Assembly: GCA_035353055.1 (NCBI GenBank)
Contig: DAOPYW010000025.1
Coordinates: forward strand, 1 to 9,387
From: JAAYDH01 sp035353055
Lineage (GTDB): Bacteria; Bacillota_I; Bacilli_A; RFN20; CAG-826
DNA: 9,387 nt
Direction of reading: 5' to 3'
In this document: one piece after another, positions 6,305 through 9,387 of the stretch
How positions within the stretch are numbered: the stretch's first letter is position 1
How the letters are laid out: each line of letters begins with the position of its first letter
Translations under genes and position numbers: made by a program
Notes under the pieces: generated by a model
What the model saw: only the letters and a program-made list of their open reading frames with translations
Told to the model about the DNA's origin: nothing
Databases searched by the model: none

Positions 6305-6350
6305 AAAAAAAGCTCACTTTTCCCAAATAAATTAAGAGAAAAATGGGCTT
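6305..6350 (-). terminator. Terminator of the tRNA-Ser(CGA) transcript
   Basis: A long hairpin on the minus strand: arms 6350-6336 and 6324-6310 pair over 15 positions with one mismatch and two G-U pairs, around an 11-base A/T loop. The T run ends at 6305. It begins about 11 bases after the tRNA 3' end and insulates the tRNA from the tyrS leader promoter. Confidence 0.8.
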
Positions 6351-6361
6351 GTTTTGTCATA

Positions 6362-6452
6362 TGGCGGAGAAGAAGGGATTTGAACCCATGCGAGACTTGC
6401 GCCCCCTAGCAGTTTTCGAAACTGCCCCCTTCAACCACTTGGGTACTTCTCC
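6362..6452 (-). tRNA. tRNA-Ser (anticodon CGA)
   Basis: A 91-base class II tRNA with encoded CCA (6364-6362). The acceptor GGAGAAG pairs perfectly with CTTCTCC, and the discriminator is G as in bacterial tRNA-Ser. The anticodon stem GCAGT/ACTGC encloses TTCGAAA, giving anticodon CGA for codon UCG. The long variable arm GGGGC-GCAA-GTCTC confirms serine identity. The T stem (ATGGG/CCCTT) has a U-U mismatch at its second pair, which the other tRNA-Ser here lacks. It has its own promoter and terminator. Confidence 0.96.
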
Positions 6453-6463
6453 AGCTGCAGTGT

Positions 6464-6472
6464 ATTATAGCA
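6464..6472 (-). promoter_or_regulatory. Extended -10 promoter of tRNA-Ser(CGA)
   Basis: TGCTATAAT on the minus strand is a perfect extended -10 (TGn plus TATAAT). It predicts a start around 6457, about five bases before the tRNA 5' end. No good -35 is seen, which an extended -10 can tolerate. Confidence 0.7.
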
Positions 6473-6548
6473 TAAGACATTAAAAAAGAAACGATGAGGG
6501 TTCTATTTCAAATTATTATTTGATTTTTTGACAAGTTATCGTAAAAAT

Positions 6549-6574
6549 AAAGGAGATAAAGTATAATGTAGCCT
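6549..6574 (+). promoter_or_regulatory. TATAAT box and displaced Shine-Dalgarno before the PAS/EAL-like gene
   Basis: A perfect TATAAT (6562-6567) ends seven bases before the ATG at 6575, so a transcript from it would be leaderless. An AAAGGAG at 6549-6555 is too far (19 bases) from that ATG, but it stands 10 bases before an ATG-TAG start-stop pair at 6566-6571. A TTGACA at 6528-6533 lies too far upstream to match this -10. Confidence 0.45.
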
Positions 6575-7798
6575 ATGGATGGACAAACGCGACTAATCTA
6601 TGTTTTTATCATCTTATCGGTGATTTTTTTGTTGATCTTTTTCACGGGTTCTTTAATTCTCTATAATTACATCAACAAAAAGTATCGCCAGAGAATTCTC
6701 GACGAGAGCAACACCACTCGCATTTTTATCATCGATGTCAAAAAGAATGTCGTAACCTATTTTAATAGGAGCGATATTCGCCACAAAAAAACAATGGACT
6801 TAGCGGGATTTTACCAAAAGTTTCACCCCAATGATGTCGAGAAAGTTAAGAACTGGATTTTTGCCATCTGCATGGATGCTAAAACATCGATTCAATACTT
6901 AGAAGCTGATGTTTTGGTTAACCGCGGGAAATCTTCTTACTTTTCTTTATTAAAACTGCTTAAATATGACGCCAATATTGGTCTAATTCATCTCGAGAGC
7001 ATTCTTCTCAAATACATCACCCCCACNNNNNNNNNNNNNNNNNNNNNNNNNNNNNNNNNNNNNNNNNNNNNNNNNNNNNNNNNNNNNNNNNNNNNNNNNN
7101 NNNNNNNNNNNNNNNNNNNNNNNNNNTACTTCCAATATGTAAAAGCCTACGATTCGCCATTTACCACTTTTGCGGAGATGAGCAAATACGCAGCTAAGGT
7201 TGGAAAAAACCGCAAGTTGTTTGCGATGGTGGCAAAATATGTGATTCCTAAATTCGACAGCGAAAAGCCGTCGGAATTCCTGCGCTTATTCTTCCATGTC
7301 AGCATGGTGGATATCGACCACATGGTGGAGATTCTCCCGCAGATTCCCGCGGTGGGAAGAATTCATCTTGTCCTCGTGTTCGATGAGCAGGAAATCAACG
7401 AGAACTCTTCACAGTTAGAATTGCTGAATAGTTCGATGCGAAAACTTCGCGACATGAATTATGAATTGGCTCTTTCGATGAAAGACAAGAACTTGCTGCT
7501 CGACCCCTCAGTCTATTATAATTTCGATTACTTTGTGGCGGGAGCGGCCATGATTGGAGAGATCAGAAAGAATAATCGAATTCGATTATCTATTCACACT
7601 TTGATCGAGCAACTATTAAAATATAACCGGCCGATTATCGCTACTGACCTCGAGGGCTGGCAAGCGATTGAGCTGATCATAAAATCGGGAGTGACGGTCG
7701 TTTCTAGCGAGACGATATCTCCCAGCAATGATATGCTATTACCGGTCGAAAAGAAAAAAATGGAAAAACTTATCGCGATGGACGATAATTTCCGCTAG
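6575..7798 (+). CDS. Membrane protein with PAS-like and degenerate EAL-like domains, interrupted by an assembly gap
   Basis: Not a family I can name. Before the gap: one hydrophobic helix (about residues 7-31), then a domain from about 46 to 150 with PAS-like features (RIFIIDVKKNVVTYFN, FHPNDVEKVKNWI). After the gap, 223 residues follow the order of an EAL phosphodiesterase domain: a PFTTFAEMSKYAAKVG helix, FFHVSM where vsvNlS is usual, a strand ending FDEQEI, LRDMNYELALSM where LDDFG is usual, FDYFVAGAAM, and IIATDLEGWQA where AEGVE is usual. The metal and catalytic residues at most of these places are replaced, so it is probably a non-catalytic sensor or binder of cyclic dinucleotide, if it binds at all. 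The frame is kept across the 100 N, but the true gap length is unknown and could hide a GGDEF-type domain. An in-frame TAG at 6569 leaves ATG 6575 as the first ATG. The stop overlaps the proS Shine-Dalgarno site, implying co-transcription with proS. Confidence 0.7.
   Translation: MDGQTRLIYVFIILSVIFLLIFFTGSLILYNYINKKYRQRILDESNTTRIFIIDVKKNVVTYFNRSDIRHKKTMDLAGFYQKFHPNDVEKVKNWIFAICMDAKTSIQYLEADVLVNRGKSSYFSLLKLLKYDANIGLIHLESILLKYITPXXXXXXXXXXXXXXXXXXXXXXXXXXXXXXXXXXYFQYVKAYDSPFTTFAEMSKYAAKVGKNRKLFAMVAKYVIPKFDSEKPSEFLRLFFHVSMVDIDHMVEILPQIPAVGRIHLVLVFDEQEINENSSQLELLNSSMRKLRDMNYELALSMKDKNLLLDPSVYYNFDYFVAGAAMIGEIRKNNRIRLSIHTLIEQLLKYNRPIIATDLEGWQAIELIIKSGVTVVSSETISPSNDMLLPVEKKKMEKLIAMDDNFR
7027..7126. 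other. Assembly gap (100 N)
   Basis: Exactly 100 undetermined bases, a usual placeholder for a scaffold gap of unknown size. It falls inside the PAS/EAL-like gene between its N-terminal and C-terminal domains, so that gene's length and domain content are not certain. Confidence 0.98.
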
Positions 7799-7807
7799 GA
7801 GAAGATT

Positions 7808-9244
7808 ATGGCTACTCAACAAATTAAAAACGAATCAATCACTCGTCAGGAAGATGATTTTGCCCAGTGGTACACTGATGTGTGCCGCAAAGCCGAACTG
7901 ATGGATTATAGCTCAGTAAAAGGCTTTATTATTTACCGCCCTTATGGCTATGCAATTTGGGAACAAATTCAAGCCTATTTAAACAAGCGCTTCAAAGAGA
8001 CAGGACATGAGAATGTCTACATGCCAACCGTCATCCCTGAATCGCTTTTGCAAAAAGAAAAGGATCACGTCAAGGGCTTTGCCCCTGAATGCTTAATCGC
8101 CACGATTGGTGGTGGTCAGCCTATTGAAGATAGGTTGATAATCCGCCCAACGAGCGAGACTTTATTCTGCGAGCATTATGCGAAGATTATCTCGTCTTAT
8201 CGAGATCTCCCTAAACTCTATAATCAGTGGTGCTCAGTGGTCCGTTGGGAAAAGACAACTCGCCCATTTTTAAGGGGAGCAGAATTCCTCTGGCAAGAAG
8301 GTCACACGATGCATGAAACTGAACACGAAGCTCGCACCGAGACATTGAAGATGCTAGAAATCTATGATGATTTGGGCCGCGATATTCTTGCCGTTCCTTT
8401 CATGAAGGGAAGAAAAACTGATAAAGAAAAATTTGCCGGGGCTCTCGAGACTTATTCTATCGAAGCTTTAATGCCTGATGGAAAAGCCCTTCAAAGTGGA
8501 ACTTCGCACTATTTTGGCACTGACTTTGCCCGCGCCTTTGACATCACCTTCCAAGGTCGCGATGGAAAAGTCGCTCACCCACATCAGACATCCTGGGGAG
8601 TGTCCACTCGCTTGCTTGGAGCAGTGATTATGGTTCACGGTGATGATAACGGCTTGGTGCTACCTCCTTTGGTGGCTCCTATTCAGGTCGTAATTGTCCC
8701 TATTGCTCAACAAAAACCCGGCGTCATCCCCGCCGCTCGTGAAATCTACCAAAAATATTTAGAAGCTGGCTTCCGTGTTAAGCTCGATGAGTCTGATCGC
8801 ACTCCCGGCTGGAAGTTCTCCGAATACGAAATGAAAGGTGTCCCACTAAGAGTCGAAGTCGGCCCAAGAGACATCGAAAAAGGAATCGTCGTTCTCGCCA
8901 AGCGAAATGATGGTGCTAGACAAGAAGTTAAGACGTCAGAGATGATTGAAGCTTCTTCTGCCTTGCTCACAAAAATTCAAAAGGAAATGTATGAAAAAGC
9001 CTATCGCTATCTCCTCGATCACGTGACAGAAGTGCATAATCTTGAAGAGCTTAATGCCGCTCTTGAAAAAGGTGGCTATGCCAAGATGATGTGGTGCGGT
9101 GAAGAAGAATGCGAAAACAAAGTTAAAGAGCTAACCACTGCTACTGCTCGTTGCTTGCCATTTAATCAAACTCCTTTTGATGAGGTTTGCCCAGTCTGCG
9201 GCAAGAAAGCAAAAAAAGTTGTGCTTTTCGCAAAAGCCTATTAA
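7808..9244 (+). CDS. proS: Prolyl-tRNA synthetase, archaeal/eukaryal type
   Basis: Class II synthetase that joins proline to tRNA-Pro. The 478-residue length and architecture are those of the archaeal/eukaryal-like form found in some bacteria; the inserted editing domain of the roughly 570-residue bacterial form is absent. Seen: RPTSET (113-118), motif 2 RWEKTTRPFLRGAEF (146-160), the proline-pocket GTSHYFG (231-237), and motif 3 GVSTRLLGAVIMVHGD (264-279). An anticodon-binding domain spans about 290-390. A C-terminal domain has zinc-ligand candidates Cys430, Cys435, Cys461 and Cys464. AGGAG (7797-7801) overlaps the upstream TAG and sits six bases before the ATG. No T-box leader is present, unlike tyrS. 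With no editing domain, Ala-tRNA-Pro clearance would need a separate deacylase. tRNA-Ser(GCT) follows after 50 bases with no terminator between them. Confidence 0.97.
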   Translation: MATQQIKNESITRQEDDFAQWYTDVCRKAELMDYSSVKGFIIYRPYGYAIWEQIQAYLNKRFKETGHENVYMPTVIPESLLQKEKDHVKGFAPECLIATIGGGQPIEDRLIIRPTSETLFCEHYAKIISSYRDLPKLYNQWCSVVRWEKTTRPFLRGAEFLWQEGHTMHETEHEARTETLKMLEIYDDLGRDILAVPFMKGRKTDKEKFAGALETYSIEALMPDGKALQSGTSHYFGTDFARAFDITFQGRDGKVAHPHQTSWGVSTRLLGAVIMVHGDDNGLVLPPLVAPIQVVIVPIAQQKPGVIPAAREIYQKYLEAGFRVKLDESDRTPGWKFSEYEMKGVPLRVEVGPRDIEKGIVVLAKRNDGARQEVKTSEMIEASSALLTKIQKEMYEKAYRYLLDHVTEVHNLEELNAALEKGGYAKMMWCGEEECENKVKELTTATARCLPFNQTPFDEVCPVCGKKAKKVVLFAKAY

Positions 9245-9266
9245 AGTATTTAGTAATTGAACTCAT

Positions 9267-9280
9267 TTATGTTAACATAA
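9267..9280. repeat. 14-base perfect palindrome between proS and tRNA-Ser(GCT)
   Basis: TTATGTTAACATAA is its own reverse complement. There is no following T run, so it is not a terminator. It lies 15 bases before the tRNA and includes a -10-like CATAAT (9276-9281 region), so it may be part of the tRNA promoter or a binding site. Role unknown. Confidence 0.5.
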
Positions 9281-9294
9281 TTGGGTTCGCATCC

Positions 9295-9385
9295 GGAGTA
9301 GTACCCAAGTTGGTGAAGGGGCGTCCCTGCTAAGGACGTAGATCGGGTAACCGGTGCAAGAGTTCAAGTCTCTTCTACTCCGCCA
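9295..9385 (+). tRNA. tRNA-Ser (anticodon GCT)
   Basis: A 91-base class II tRNA with encoded CCA (9383-9385). The acceptor GGAGTAG pairs with CTACTCC, with discriminator G. The anticodon stem CGTCC/GGACG encloses CTGCTAA, giving anticodon GCT (9329-9331) for codons AGC and AGU. The variable arm ATCGG-GTAA-CCGGT and an intact five-pair T stem AAGAG/CTCTT are present. It follows proS with a 50-base spacer and no terminator, so it may be read from the proS transcript, from a local promoter, or from both. Confidence 0.97.
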
Positions 9386-9387
9386 TT

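Noticed and set aside
8746..8970. Minus-strand open frame of 74 codons within proS
   Set aside because: Antisense to the conserved anticodon-binding domain of proS; no supporting signal.
1..9387. Mobile element, CRISPR array or defence island
   Set aside because: I saw no transposase or recombinase motifs, no evenly spaced direct repeats and no target-site duplications; the genes are mainly housekeeping.

Overview
The window looks like a contig from a low-GC Gram-positive bacterium (Bacillota, possibly a lineage close to Erysipelotrichia or Mollicutes). The reasons are the ylbF-rsmD-coaD gene order (ylbF-ylbG-rsmD-coaD in Bacillus), a tyrosine T-box leader on tyrS, a YitT-family membrane protein, a type 2-like peptide deformylase, strong Shine-Dalgarno sites on several genes and A+T-rich sequence. 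All reading frames are intact under the standard bacterial code, and none of the nine complete genes ends in TGA. A run of exactly 100 N marks a scaffold join, as in a draft or metagenome-derived assembly. The lineage call is inference; no taxonomic marker was compared.

Layout. On the minus strand, 1-431 is the N-terminal part of peptide deformylase, running off the window edge. A divergent promoter region (432-514) separates it from a plus-strand operon of three tightly packed genes: a YlbF/RicF-like protein, rsmD (16S rRNA m2G966 methyltransferase) and coaD (phosphopantetheine adenylyltransferase). coaD abuts a convergent PgeF/YfiH-family (laccase-domain) gene with no spacer, so coaD's terminator appears to lie inside the other gene's 3' coding end. 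Upstream of pgeF on the minus strand is an unrecognised membrane-anchored protein that reads as a thioredoxin-like fold with a CxxC. A second divergent region (3487-3692) leads to a plus-strand YitT-family gene. This gene converges on tyrS and shares a bidirectional terminator with it. tyrS (minus) carries a full T-box leader with a UAC specifier. Behind the leader lie a terminator and a minus-strand tRNA-Ser(CGA).

The right third (plus) holds a membrane protein with a PAS-like N-terminal part and a degenerate EAL-like C-terminal part, interrupted by the assembly gap. It is followed 9 bases later by an archaeal/eukaryal-type prolyl-tRNA synthetase, then tRNA-Ser(GCT).

Functionally the window is mostly translation-related housekeeping: deformylase, rRNA methylation, two aminoacyl-tRNA synthetases and two serine tRNAs. 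It also holds CoA synthesis and purine/peptidoglycan-related salvage or editing. I see no mobile element, CRISPR array or defence island. The least ordinary items are the thioredoxin-like membrane protein, the degenerate PAS/EAL protein coupled to proS, and a recurring pattern in which first genes lack a Shine-Dalgarno site but have a -10 box just upstream of the start codon.
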